64,000 nucleotides of DNA from Ophiocordyceps camponoti-saundersi (nom. inval.) (Eukaryota > Ascomycota > Sordariomycetes > Hypocreales > Ophiocordycipitaceae): positions 1 to 64,000 of the forward strand of contig PDHQ01000033.1 in assembly GCA_003339415.1 (NCBI GenBank), given 5' to 3'. Positions within the stretch are counted from its first letter, which is position 1; each line of letters starts with the position of its first letter. This document shows positions 42,726 to 52,817 of this stretch, piece after piece. The notes under the pieces are model-generated. The model worked only from the letters and a program-made list of their open reading frames with translations, did no database searches and was not told where the DNA came from. The position numbers and the translations under genes are program-made.

Positions 42726-44414
42726 CTAGCAGTCTCGCCCAAACCTGACATCAAACTCCTTGAGAACGCTCATAATGCTGGCGGCCTCGACCTCAATGGC
42801 GTGTCGCCCCCGTTCCTGGCTGTCACCGCCACGGCCTGGCGCCGCCGCCTTCAGCTTGGGTAACCAGGAGTTCATGTCGTCCGCAGCCCGGTCAAAGTTG
42901 CGGTGGCTAGACAGCGTCTGATATGCCTCGGCGCAGCTCAGCCCGAGGCTTGGCAGACTCGGGAGCGTGATCTTCTCCCTCGCAGGGCCCGCTTTGCAGC
43001 ATTGGCCGTCTGCGCCTCTTCCGCCGCAGCAGCCGCCCTGCTCGCGATCCAGCCGGGCCGCCATGAGCCGACAAAACAGACCCGACTTGGGGTCGGCCCG
43101 GCATTGAGCGCACGTTCCCGGACCGCCGGAGCCGCAGCCGCCCCCCGGCTCGGCCCTCGGCTCGACCGCTGGCATCGGTTTCTTGTTACTGCGCCGTGGC
43201 GGCAGCTTGACCGCGCCGTCAGCCGTCATCTCCATCACCAGCGGTGGCGGCAACACGTCGGGCTCTGAAGGCGGCGGCGTCTCCGTCTGCTGCGACAGGT
43301 CTACCGTCGGCGACCCCGGCCCCGACCCCGACCCCGTCTCGGCCGCCCTCGCCTGCGCCGCCTCCTCGGCGCACAGGCAGTACGTCCCTTCCTTACAGAA
43401 GCCGCACCTGTCCTTGAGAGGCATCGAATCGGCCGACGGCATCTGGCTCTCCGCCGACGTCGTCGGATAGGCCGATGGCAGCGTCTGGCCCGAGGGAGCT
43501 GGGAAGCCGCTCGACCGAAGCCGCTTCCCGGACGAGGCCGGGTGTGACGCAGACGGAGGACGCTTAAGGCCGAGAGCGTTGGACACCTCCTCGAAACATT
43601 GGCAGCTCATGCCAAAGCCACAGCGGCCGCAGCCGCTGGAGGCAGAAGCTAGCACCTCGTCGGCACAGGCGCACGGCCCGTCAACAGAGCAATTGCCGCA
43701 GCCGAGGGCCAGGTCGGCCTCTTCGTGCCGTCTGCCTCCCACCAAGGTATCCGGAGGAGTGATGATGTTGGAGATGGACAGCGTCTTGCCATGCGAGTGA
43801 GGAGGCCCCCGCCCATGACCGTGCTGCTGGAGACCGGCCTGATGGAGAAGAGGGCGGGTGAAGGAATCGGCACCGGACTGTTGTCGCCTGAGGGCCTCGG
43901 CCTGCGTCTCGGCGCGAACGCGATCCTGACGCTCGCGCTCGAGCATGTTTTCGAGCAACAGACACCTCGAGCGTAGGGACTGCAGGTCCAACTCAAGCCC
44001 GTGCATCTTGTCTCTCATCTCGGCATCGTGCTTTTCGTGGGCTTCGCGCTGCTCGTCCAGCTGCTGCTCCAGCTCGCAGACGCGGGCGGCACGACGCTCA
44101 CGGAACGCCCGCTGGGCTGCGCGGTTCTGGGCCTTGCGCTTGGTCGGGGGCGTATCGGTAGCGGGCTTGCGGCCGGGCTTGGGGCGCGGGGGGATGATCC
44201 ATTCCTTGGACGTCATTGACAGGTTGGGGGCCGGATCGGGCGCCATGACGGCCGACATTGCCATCTTGTCGACCGGCTGGAGACACAGCCGAGGTAACTG
44301 TGCAGGGGCGACGACCGCACGCTGCTTAGTACTGGGGAGCGGCGCGCGAGACGCTAATGGAGCGTCTTTGGCCTCGTGTCCGCTATCGGCGAGAAGCGAA
44401 GGAGACGAAGCCAT
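42726..44414 (-). CDS. hapX: Iron-responsive bZIP regulator HapX
   Basis: Single exon, 562 residues. HapX pairs with the CCAAT-binding complex, represses iron-consuming genes in iron starvation and activates siderophore uptake or vacuolar storage as iron changes. The Hap4-like CCAAT-complex binding site is SKEWIIPPRPKPGRKPATD (about 69-87). It is followed directly by the basic region KRKAQNRAAQRAFRERRAAR (about 92-111) and a leucine-zipper coiled coil up to about 175. Four Cys-rich regions follow: CGNCSVDGPCAC (about 239), CGRCGFGMSCQC (about 262), CGFCKEGTYCLC (about 333) and CGSGGPGTCAQC with later CC pairs (about 430-465). These are the sites believed to sense Fe-S status. The C-terminal part SCAEAYQTLSSHRNFDRAAD is family-typical. 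Upstream DNA holds two GATA-type sites and a CCAAT box, fitting control by the GATA factor SreA and the CCAAT complex. Confidence 0.97.
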   Translation of the reverse strand: MASSPSLLADSGHEAKDAPLASRAPLPSTKQRAVVAPAQLPRLCLQPVDKMAMSAVMAPDPAPNLSMTSKEWIIPPRPKPGRKPATDTPPTKRKAQNRAAQRAFRERRAARVCELEQQLDEQREAHEKHDAEMRDKMHGLELDLQSLRSRCLLLENMLERERQDRVRAETQAEALRRQQSGADSFTRPLLHQAGLQQHGHGRGPPHSHGKTLSISNIITPPDTLVGGRRHEEADLALGCGNCSVDGPCACADEVLASASSGCGRCGFGMSCQCFEEVSNALGLKRPPSASHPASSGKRLRSSGFPAPSGQTLPSAYPTTSAESQMPSADSMPLKDRCGFCKEGTYCLCAEEAAQARAAETGSGSGPGSPTVDLSQQTETPPPSEPDVLPPPLVMEMTADGAVKLPPRRSNKKPMPAVEPRAEPGGGCGSGGPGTCAQCRADPKSGLFCRLMAARLDREQGGCCGGRGADGQCCKAGPAREKITLPSLPSLGLSCAEAYQTLSSHRNFDRAADDMNSWLPKLKAAAPGRGGDSQERGRHAIEVEAASIMSVLKEFDVRFGRDC

Positions 44415-45301
44415 GGGCGGCTAGGTATCCAGGGTTCCGCTGGTGGGGCTGAGAAGGGAGGGGGGAATTTCTGTGCTCGGCTCGTAACTCCGAGGTTGTG
44501 GCACGTGTTCGATCGCGGCTATGTCGTGCGTCAACTTTTTTTTTTCGGCCGTGTTTCGTGTGTCCGTTTTGTTTTGTTTATGTATCTGTATGTAGGTGTG
44601 TGTGTATGTAGATGTAGGCGTACATACATACGCTGCTTTCAGGTAGGTAGGTAGGTAGGTATATGACGTTATTGATTGTCTGGGCAGCAATTGGCGGTGG
44701 GCGAAGTAACGAGCCTCGAGAACGAGGGCAAAGGGGGAGATATCGAAGGCGTGGCGGGGGGAGGGGTCGGCGCAGCCAGCCGTTATGAACCTGTCGGAAC
44801 GTTGCCGAGCCAGATCGAATGGAACCGTCGACCAATTGTCTGTGGCATCGAGGGGAAACAAGGAAGAGAAGGCGAGGAGACGAGAAGAGCACAACGTCTC
44901 TCTCTTTCGCAGCGATGTGCAGAGGAAGAAGAGGAAAAAGAAGGAAAAGAGCGGGACAGGGCAGATGATCAGGCAGGAGGGCGTGCTCTGGCTTTGAGAG
45001 AATTTGCGAACGGCTTCTGGCCCGAGAGCAGCCGCTGGTGCCGGTAGTTCGGTGTGGATCCTGAACGATTGATAAGATTCGATTGATAAGCCAATAGCGT
45101 TGCGGGATCGAAAGGTGCCACAGTAGCAGTACTTACTGTGCCGCCCCGGGCGTGCTGGCGGGGCATGTACAGTGCGTCTTAGCGACTTCGTATTCTCCTA
45201 CAGCTTCGTGTCTGCGCTGGCACTCTGCACTGTGTCACGTAGTCGGGTCTCGCCATATCCATCGATCTTCATCCAACAGCCTCTCCTCGCTCGTGCCCAT
45301 C
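44415..45301. promoter_or_regulatory. Divergent promoter region of hapX and COG2
   Basis: The 887 nt between divergent starts of hapX (minus) and COG2 (plus). It contains GTAGGTAG and TATGTAG simple repeats near 44600-44660, a poly-T run at 44527, and the paired GATA/CCAAT element near 45067-45095. No gene is seen. Confidence 0.6.
45067..45095 (+). promoter_or_regulatory. Two GATTGATAAG boxes followed by a CCAAT box
   Basis: GATTGATAAG occurs at 45067-45076 and again at 45081-45090, a 14 bp spacing, and CCAAT follows at once (45091-45095). Each box contains TGATAA, which fits the HGATAR core of fungal GATA factors such as the iron repressor SreA and also nitrogen GATA regulators. The element is 650-680 nt upstream of the hapX ATG and about 210-235 nt upstream of the COG2 ATG. 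Which gene it controls is inferred. Confidence 0.6.
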
Positions 45302-46198
45302 ATGGCTCCTGTCGCACGTATTCCTTCGCCCGCCATCTCCTCCGCCTCCACCCCAGACGACGATGAAGATGACGACATCCCGCTGCCGTTCCCCGCCGCG
45401 CTTCCACGGTCCGACTTCCTGGCCTCCGAATTCCATCCAGTCGCCTACCTCTCGGCGCTGCCGCATCGTCACCAGACGCTCGAAGACCTACGCGCCGACC
45501 TACGCGACCGCAGCAGCGCCATCAGCGCCGAGCTGCTCGAGCTTGTCAACGCAAACTACACCGCTTTCCTCTCTCTAGGCAGCGAGCTTCAGGGCGGCGA
45601 CGATCGGGTCGAGGGCCTGCGCGTCGCTCTCCTCGGCTTCCGCCGCGCCGTTGATGAGATCAAGGCAAACGTCGCTTGGCGCCGTCGCGAAACGAGCGCC
45701 CTCAATGCCAAACTGCGCCGAGTGCGCTTGTCCGTTGCCCGAGCGCGAGCCATGCTCGACCTCTCCGATCGTCTGTCTGCCCTCGAGGAGAGGCTTGCCG
45801 TCACGCCTGACGGCCAGGGAAAAACCGACGAGTCTGTCGCGGCCGACGCCGCGGCTGCGGATGAGGACGACGATGCAGACGATACAGAGGAATCCGATGC
45901 CGACGAAAATCCACATGGTCTGCTTGGCAGTCCACCCGCAAAGCTCCTACAGTCTGCCAGAGAGTGCCGCCGTCTCCAGGCGGTGGTGGCAGCCTTCGAC
46001 GCTCAGCACCCATTCGTCTCCAAGATGCAGCGCCGCCTTTCGAGATGTCGCAGCACTCTGCTTCTCGATCTGTCCAACGCGCTCAAGGAGGCCAGAGGCG
46101 CCGGCCATGGGGGCCACGATCGGGTCATGCGATATTTAGAGATATACGGCGTCCTGGAATCGCCACGAGAGGCTGTCAAGGCCCTCCGTAATCATTGA
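45302..46198 (+). CDS. COG2: Conserved oligomeric Golgi complex subunit 2
   Basis: Single exon, 298 residues from the ATG at 45302; sequence further left in the frame has no support. COG2 is a lobe-A subunit of the COG tether that organises retrograde transport inside the Golgi. The family start is clear: IPLPFPAALPRSDFLASEFH, VAYLSALPHRHQTLEDLRAD and ELLELVNANYTAFLSLGSEL. Then comes a long coiled-coil (FRRAVDEIKANVAWRRRETS to RARAMLDLSDRLSALEERL). An acidic Asp/Glu insertion (about 185-205) separates the last helical part SARECRRLQAVVAAFDAQHPFVSKM. Fungal COG2 is short compared with the animal protein, so the length is normal. Confidence 0.93.
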   Translation: MAPVARIPSPAISSASTPDDDEDDDIPLPFPAALPRSDFLASEFHPVAYLSALPHRHQTLEDLRADLRDRSSAISAELLELVNANYTAFLSLGSELQGGDDRVEGLRVALLGFRRAVDEIKANVAWRRRETSALNAKLRRVRLSVARARAMLDLSDRLSALEERLAVTPDGQGKTDESVAADAAAADEDDDADDTEESDADENPHGLLGSPPAKLLQSARECRRLQAVVAAFDAQHPFVSKMQRRLSRCRSTLLLDLSNALKEARGAGHGGHDRVMRYLEIYGVLESPREAVKALRNH

Positions 46199-46301
46199 CA
46201 AAGCATCCAAGCGTCACTTTGGCAAAATGCCAGCGATATACCTCATGCCCCCCTGGACGCCATGCACGTCTTTCACTGCTTACACGTATCATTGCTTTGG
46301 C

Positions 46302-47307
46302 CTACATGGGACCTGACACGTCCTTCTCCAGGACTGTCTGTTCCTCGTCACTCACCCTTCCGGTCAGGCTCAGAGCAGGCCCCCATGTCGTTTTCAAGAC
46401 AATCTCGTGTATCTGCTTCTGCGTCCCTTCCTCGCTCAATTTGGCACACTGCTTTTTGATGGTGCCGATCATGGCTTGAATGTTGTCTCTCAGCTGTGCC
46501 GCAGTGTTGCTTAGCTGACCGACGGTTGCATGGATGACACCCTGACGTTCGCGGTATTCCACGGCGCCGGCCGAGTCCTTCATGGCCTTGGCGACGTCGG
46601 TGACTATGGTGCCCATTTTGACGTTGGGCATCAGTCCTTTGGGACCGAGAATCTTGCCCAGATTGGCCTTCTTGAGCTTAGGCTCGCTCGACTGGTGGCA
46701 TAGTAGTCGGTCGAAGTTGATGTCCTCTTTTCGAACGGCGTCGAAGATGGCTTCCTCGCCCACTGCGACGGCGCCGGCGGCCGCAGCCTGGATGGCGGCC
46801 GGACTGCCTTCGGGGCAAATAACTGCGATCTGCCAGTCGTTTTGCGCAGGGGCCGGCAGCTGGATACTGCCTCTGATGACGGCTCCGGCACGTGGAGTCT
46901 TGAGCGCGATGTGCAACTCGTACTTTGTCACTGTCGGCGGCTGACCGACTTCGGCTGCCCGTAAGATCCTGCGATATAACTCATTCAATATACGCCACCG
47001 GCGACACAGAGTCCAGATGTGAGCGTACGAACCTCATAGCTTCGCAAAGTGAATACTGGGGATAGCCATATCTCTGCAGGTCAGGTCGAGAGTAGTCTAC
47101 CGGTGCGGGCCGCTTGGCCTTCTCCTTGACGGCGTACTTGGAATTCCCAGAGCTGGCCTTGTTGTTTTGCTTCGCCTTCTTGTTCTTTTTCTTCTTGGTA
47201 GAACCCCACCGACACTGCACCAAAGGCAGTGACATCGCCGGAGGTCGCGTGACGCGCGACAGCCTGAGCCCGGCCATCGAGGCCAGACACCGGTCGATTG
47301 GCGCCAT
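46302..47307 (-). CDS. MRPL1: Mitochondrial large-subunit ribosomal protein uL1m
   Basis: Two exons, 47307-47033 and 46968-46302, give 313 residues; the 64 nt intron (GTTCGT donor, CGCAG acceptor) is in phase 2 and joins SLCEAMR to ILRAAEVGQPPTV. The N-terminus is basic with Arg and Ser (RLSRVTRPPAMSLPLVQCRW), followed by a Lys-rich stretch (KKKKNKKAKQNNK) as in mitochondrial ribosomal proteins. The L1 domain then runs through VTKYELHIALKTPRAGAVIR, the AVICPEGSPAAIQAAAAGA loop, NLGKILGPKGLMPNVKMGTI, the family signature, and MIGTIKKQCAK. It builds the L1 stalk that guides deacylated tRNA at the E site. It converges with COG2, with 103 nt between the stops. Confidence 0.95.
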
Positions 47308-47544
47308 TGAAGTCGGGGTTGGACCTTGCGACAGAGGAGGCTCGTCAAGGAGGGTGGGGAGGAGTCGGCCTTGAAAATGAGGCGTCTACGACGTATCGAT
47401 TATCGGAGCTGTTTTTTTTTCATCTTATCGATAACAACCGGCGTCGGATTCAAAACCCCCACCTCTGACTCTTCACCAGGTACTTTCATCCACCAGTCAT
47501 ATCCGGCACGACCTCCATCTTGATTCCAATATCAACAGCATACA

Positions 47545-49509
47545 ATGAAGGACGCAGAGCTCGAGACGCTCTGGACGAAGCTCTCAGGAGACTTTCGCAC
47601 CATCGAGCCCCATCTGCGGGACCTTGACAAACACCTGACGCTGCGATCCCATCTGACGGGATACAGCCTCGGAGATGTCGAGACGAAGACGTGGCAGACG
47701 CTCCGGGCGAATAAAGTGGCCATGGGGTCGATTCGAAAGAACGGTCTTCCGAATTTGACGCGGTGGTTCACCTTCATCGAGCAGTCGAACCCCGAGATTC
47801 AGGAGGCCTCCAAGTCGGCAGATGCGGCGGCCAAGAAGCCGGGCGGCGCGAATTACAACCTCGCCCTTCAAGACACGGATAAGGGCGTCGTCACTCGCTT
47901 CTTGCCCGAGCCATCGTAAGTTGATCAGGCTTTTGGAATGGATGACGGAGTGCTGAATATCCCCCTATCTAGCGGGTATCTACACATTGGGCACGCCAAG
48001 GCTGCTCTGCTTAGCGACTACTTTGGCCACGTTGCCTACAAGGGCAAGATGCGGCTCCGGCTTGACGATACGAACCCATCTAAGGAAAGCGAGGAGTTTC
48101 AAGATGCCATCGTTGAAGACTTGGCCCTGATGGGCGTCAAGGCCGATTCCCTCACTTACACTTCCGACTACTTTGACTACCTGTACGACATGTGCAAGAA
48201 ACTCATCTCCATGGGCAAGGCGTACGCCGACGACACGGACCTCGAGACGATGCGAGCGCAGCGATGGGACGGCATTGCGTCGAAACGGCGCGACCGATCG
48301 GTAGACGAGAACCTACGCATCTTCGAGGAGATGAAGAAGGGCTCGGACGAGGGCCTGAAGAACTGCATCCGGGCCAAGATCTCATCCGACGACCCCAACA
48401 AGGCGCTGCGCGATCCCGTCATCTACCGCTGCAACGTCGAGGACGCGCATCATCGTACCGGGCGGAAGTGGAACATGTATCCCATGTACGACTTCGCTTG
48501 CCCCGTCGTCGACAGCCACGAAGGCGTGACGCACGCGCTGCGGTCGACCGAGTACACGGACCGGAACCCTCAGTACCAGTGGTTCCTCGACACGCTCGGG
48601 CTGCGACAGGTGCATATGTGGGACTTTTCCCGCATCAACCTCATCAAGACGTTCCTCTCCAAGCGCAAGCTGGCCAAGCTGGTCGAGTCCGGTAAGGTCT
48701 GGGGATGGGATGATCCGCGCATGCCGACGATCCGCGGCGTGCGCCGGCGCGGCATGACGGTGCCGGCACTTCGTGACTTTATCCTCCGACAGGGCCCGAG
48801 CCGTAACGTCGTCGTCATGGACTGGACCAGCTTCTGGAACACGAACAAGAAGGAGATTGACCCCGTCGTGCCGCGGCATACGGCCCTCCTCGCCAAGGAC
48901 ATGGTCAAGGCCAAGCTGACGGGCAGCGACGTGCCGTCGGATGTGGTGGTGGAGCAGCGGCCTAAGCACCCCAAGAACGCCAGCGTCGGTACCAAAGACT
49001 TGGTCCTGTCATCGGAAATCTACCTCGACCAGGTGGACGCCAAGAGCTTTGCCGTCGGCGAGGAGGTGACGCTCATGGGCTGGGGTAACGCCGTCGTGCG
49101 CGACCTGCCGGCCTCTTCCTCGGAGAAGGATCCGATCAAGACGATGACGCTGGAGCTCAACCTAAAGGGCGATTTCAAGGCGACGGGGAAGAAGGTGACT
49201 TGGCTCTCGGCTCAAGGCTTTGACATGGTACGAGCCGAGTTGTGGGACTTTGACTACCTCATCACCAAGGACAAGCTCGAGGAGGAGGACAAGGTGGAGG
49301 ATTTCCTGAACCCCGTTACGGAGACGATGGAGGAGGCGTGGTGTGACGGCGGGGTCGGCCTGCTCAAGGCGGACGATATCATTCAGCTTGAGCGTAGGGG
49401 CTTCTATAGGGTTGATAAGGGTCTCGGGGACTGGAAGGGGGATGAGGCTGGTGAAAAGGGGCCGAGGGTCGTGTTGTTTTGTATCCCGACGGGGAAAGGG
49501 GGGAAGTGA
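47545..49509 (+). CDS. GUS1: Cytosolic glutamyl-tRNA synthetase
   Basis: Class I aminoacyl-tRNA synthetase charging tRNA-Glu in the cytosol. Exons 47545-47915 and 47973-49509 (57 nt intron, GTAAGT...TCTAG) give 635 residues. The join produces RFLPEPSGYLHIGHAKAALL, placing the HIGH signature at about residue 128-131; the intron cuts just before it. The N-terminal 120 residues form the GST-like domain (SLGDVETKTWQTLRANKVAM, LTRWFTFIEQSNPEIQE) used to dock the Arc1-type cofactor. The catalytic core has RLDDTNPSKESEEF and DYFDYLYDMCKKLISMGKAY, and the KMSKS-type loop is FLSKRKLAKLVESG (about 350). The C-terminal anticodon-binding part includes LELNLKGDFKATGKKVTWLS. It is somewhat shorter than the yeast enzyme at the N-terminus, as in other filamentous fungi. 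Confidence 0.96.
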
Positions 49510-49813
49510 GGGAGGCGGATTTTAGAGATGGCTGTTGGATGGATGATGTAGGATCGGCCTCCCAGACATGCATACACATACACACAGACACAGGCAGGTA
49601 GATGGAATAAGTATGTACAGACATCATCTCATAGAATCGTGTGTTTACAGATCACATGTGACCTGTCAGGCTTCAGGCTTTCACCGCTCACCGCAGCCGC
49701 CACGGCACGGCACGGCACGGCACGGCGTCACGTGAAGTCGAACAAGGACGAATCTCCTAAGCAAGTCCCTCCTCCCCGTCCTACAACCAACACCATCCAT
49801 CCCATCTCCAACA
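49510..49813. other. Intergenic region (304 nt)
   Basis: This holds the 3' flank of the GluRS gene and the promoter/5' UTR of ACR3. It has a (GGCAC)n run (CACGGCACGGCACGG at about 49701-49725) and CT-rich sequence before the ATG. No gene is seen. Confidence 0.5.
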
Positions 49814-51183
49814 ATGACAGGAGAAGCAAAGCAAGACCCAAACCCAGCGTCGGCAATCGAGACAGAAGCAGCACCAGAAGCGGCAACTCATCACCTTCAG
49901 CCTACATGCAAATCCTCAGCCTTCCAAGAGCTGGGCTTGCTCGACCGCTTCCTCGCGCTATGGATCCTCCTCGCCATGATAGTCGGCATCGTCATTGGGA
50001 ATTTCGCGGCGGGGGCGGAGCGGATACTGCAGCAGGGGAGATTGATTGGGGTGTCGATACCGATTGGTGAGTTTTCTTGACTTTATATGTCTTTCTTGTC
50101 TTTCTTCTTCCACTCTTTGTTCATGTGGTTATTCTTTGCTGATGAGCGTTGTTTGCCCCCTTCAATCGGAGATGGAGAGGAGACGATTCAACTATACATA
50201 AGCTGTTGGCTTGCTCGTCATGATGTATCCCATTCTCTGCAACGTTCGCTTCGAATCTCTTCACTTGGTGTTGAGACAGAAGCGTCTATGGCGACAATTG
50301 GCCTTTAGCCTCGTCGTCAACTGGCTGATGGCCCCCTTTTTCATGGTCTGTATCCGTAGATCCGAAGAAGAGAATGACAAGGATGGAGACTGACATGAGC
50401 AAAAATAAAACAAACAAACACTATATCACCTAGTTGGCGCTGGCTTCCGCCTTCTTACCCGACCAGCCTGGCCTGAGAAAGGGGCTCGTCCTCGTCGGTC
50501 TCGGTCGCTGCATCGCCATGGTCCTGATCTGGAACGAACTAGCGGGCGGAGATGGCGAATACTGCGCTGTTCTGGTGGCAGTAAACTCGCTCCTTCAGCT
50601 TCTGCTTTTCGCCCCGATGGCCATCTTTCTCATGGGCGTTGTGCGACGCGACGATGACGGGGTTCATCTGCTGACGTATTCCGTCGTCGCCTCCAGTGTG
50701 GGATTCTTTCTCGGCATCCCGCTGGCGGCCGCCGTGGCGACGCGTCTTGGTCTCAGGAAGTTGGCGGGCGAGAGGTGGTTCGACGACGTCTTCATGCGCT
50801 GGCTTTCTCCCTGGTCTCTCATAGGCCTTCTCTACACCGTCATGGTGCTCTTCGCCGCGCAGGGTCGGCACGTGGTTCATCAGATCGTCTCCGTCGTCCG
50901 CGTAGCCGCTCCGCTGGTGGTGTATTTCATTACCATCTTCTTCGGCACCCTGTGGGCGACGCGCAGACTCGGCTTCGGATACCGGCTCGGATGCGTCCAG
51001 AGCTTCACGGCGGCGAGTAACAATTTCGAACTGGCCATTGCCGTGGCAGTGGCGACGTTCGGACCCGACGGAGACGAGGCGCTGGCGTCGTCGGTCGGGC
51101 CGCTCATCGAGGTGCCCGTCCTGTTGACGCTCGTCTATCTCGTCAGGGGGCTCGGCAGACGGTGGGACTGGCGAGAGGCCTGA
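49814..51183 (+). CDS. ACR3: Arsenite efflux transporter ACR3
   Basis: Plasma-membrane exporter of arsenite (and antimonite) of the BART superfamily. Exons 49814-50066, 50203-50345 and 50434-51183 give 381 residues; introns are 136 and 88 nt and phases match. About ten hydrophobic segments are visible. Family landmarks are FLALWILLAMIVGIVIGNFA in the first segment, IAVGLLVMMYPILCNVRFE across intron 1, VVNWLMAPFFMLALASAFL across intron 2, and VGLGRCIAMVLIWNELAGGD. The Cys in GRCIAMV corresponds to the conserved Cys of the transport site. SNNFELAIAVAVATFG carries the conserved Glu. The last 49 nt overlap the 3' end of the bZIP gene on the other strand. In yeast, ACR3 is regulated by a neighbouring bZIP (Arr1/Yap8). 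Confidence 0.96.
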
Positions 51184-51944
51184 GGAGGACACGAGGCGCC
51201 GTGACTCTGCATGTCGGCAATGATTTGCGCCGCAGCGTCGCACGACATGTCGACGACGACGGGCGACCCAACAGTCGAAGTCCCGGTCGAAGACAGCCGA
51301 CGACGACTGCAAAAGGACGACGAAGACGGACCGGGACTCTCGGTTGATGGGCTCTCAGTCGGCGACGTCAACGGCAAAGGCTCGTCAGCACCGAAAACGC
51401 CAGCGCCCTGGCGCACACTGGCCGAAGCCAAGACCTGAAGTTTGTCCAGAGCAGGACCGCCACTGGTCAGGGAAGACAAGAAGGACGAAGACGACGAAGA
51501 AGACGACGACGACGATGAGGAAGACGAAGAAGAAGTCGAAGACGAAGACGGATCATCAGCAGACAATCGAACGGTGGAAAGCGCATGGGCGGCATCCCGA
51601 TGACGAAGCTGCTCGAGAAAGGCGTCGACGTCGGAGGAGGCGGCCCCCATGTGAGCAAGCATCAGTCGCAGCCTGCCGTTTTCCAAGGCGACGGTGCGGG
51701 CGGCCTGTTGCATCTCCAGGGTGGCCTCGACGCCTCTCCTCTCGTATTCCTGGATGCGTCGCTCCATGCTCTCGACGTACTCTTTTCGTCTTGCCCTTGA
51801 TCTCCGCTGGTTCTCTCGGATGCGGATGGCCGAAGCTGAAGTCGGACCGGTGTTCTGTGGAAGTTTTTTCAGTGTCTTGTTTGTGAATTCCTTCTTTCTG
51901 AGTCTTTTTTTTCCTCTTCTTTCCTCGGGCCTTGTTTTTTTCAT
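51135..51944 (-). CDS. bZIP transcription factor, tail-to-tail with ACR3
   Basis: The frame gives 269 residues from an ATG at 51944. The basic region RENQRRSRARRKEYVESMER is clear (about residue 44-63), followed by a short, imperfect zipper (RRIQEYERRGVEATLEMQQA, then ALENGRLRLMLAHMGA). A Ser run of about 25 residues and Pro/Ser-rich sequence make up the rest, with CSRRRLS and DMSCD segments holding cysteines. The first 30 residues are Lys/Arg-rich and read like an intron; a CCACAG acceptor ends at 51855 just before NTGPTSASAIRIRENQ, so a different 5' exon is likely and the true N-terminus is unsettled. Cys near the C-terminus is interesting for a regulator beside ACR3, as Yap8-type proteins sense arsenite by Cys. 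Similar 'RENQRRSRARRKEY' bZIPs are common in fungi and most are unstudied. Confidence 0.8.
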   Translation of the reverse strand: MKKTRPEERRGKKRLRKKEFTNKTLKKLPQNTGPTSASAIRIRENQRRSRARRKEYVESMERRIQEYERRGVEATLEMQQAARTVALENGRLRLMLAHMGAASSDVDAFLEQLRHRDAAHALSTVRLSADDPSSSSTSSSSSSSSSSSSSSSSSFLSSLTSGGPALDKLQVLASASVRQGAGVFGADEPLPLTSPTESPSTESPGPSSSSFCSRRRLSSTGTSTVGSPVVVDMSCDAAAQIIADMQSHGASCPPQASRQSHRLPSPLTR

Positions 51945-52817
51945 GACTGTTTTGTCATCGTGACATGCATGAATTTTTCTTCACCGAGCTCAATCTCGCA
52001 CTATGGATGGATGGATATTCTTCTTTCTTACCTTTGCTCCAGCCATTGATAAAAACCCCCTTTTTTCTTGCAATTGACGATACAAAGCAAAGTGAAAGAA
52101 AGGGTTTTTTACGGATTAAAACATTCGTCAGTTGGAAGGAATAAAACGAAAGTTAGGAAGAAGCAAGACGAAGAAGCAGAGAGAAGAGAGAGAGAGAGAG
52201 AGAGAGGAGGAAAAAAAAATGCAGCGATTTGAGTGGAGACTCGGCAAAAAGGGGGAATCCATGCCCATCAAATCAGAGGGTCGTGGATTCAAAGGAAGAG
52301 AGAGAGAGAGAGAGAGAAGAAGGAGGAGGAAGAAAATTAAAATAAATGGGTAAGGAAAAAAAAATGCTCCACTGTTTTTTTTTTTTGGTTATGGAGAGAG
52401 GGAAGTGATGAAGCTTGTTCCGTTGAGGGTGGAGGGTGAGGGGGAGAATGGTATGGTACGGTGTGGTCAGGTGAAGGTGAGGTGAGGTTAGGTGAGGTGG
52501 GATGTGGTCTGTGGGTGAGAATGGGAAGAGGTGAGTGATGATGATGATGAGTGATGCTGAGCTGGTGGATGTTATGATGATAATGGTGATGATGATGGTG
52601 ATGGTATTGATGATGATGATGATATTGATGGTGATAGTGCTGGTATTGATGGAAATGGGGTATCATGACGAATCTCAAGGTAGTAGATATCCTCCTCTCT
52701 CCTCCTCCTCCTCCAACTCCAACCGTCCACCAAAAAGAAGAGAAAAAAAGGACGTAACAGATACCACCCATATATCTCTACCAGCATACATACATAGGTA
52801 TATATGCATGTACGCCC
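51945..52817. other. Intergenic region (873 nt), microsatellite rich
   Basis: This is upstream of the bZIP gene and downstream of TAF11. It has a GA run near 52188-52205, another near 52300-52316, a poly-T run at 52375-52386, and a GAT/GGT-rich segment from about 52530 to 52650. Part may hold a missing 5' exon of the bZIP gene. No other gene is seen. Confidence 0.5.

Noticed and set aside
45152..45301. N-terminal extension of COG2
   Set aside because: Frame opens through a non-ATG codon and has no conserved sequence; the ATG at 45302 lies just before the conserved family start.
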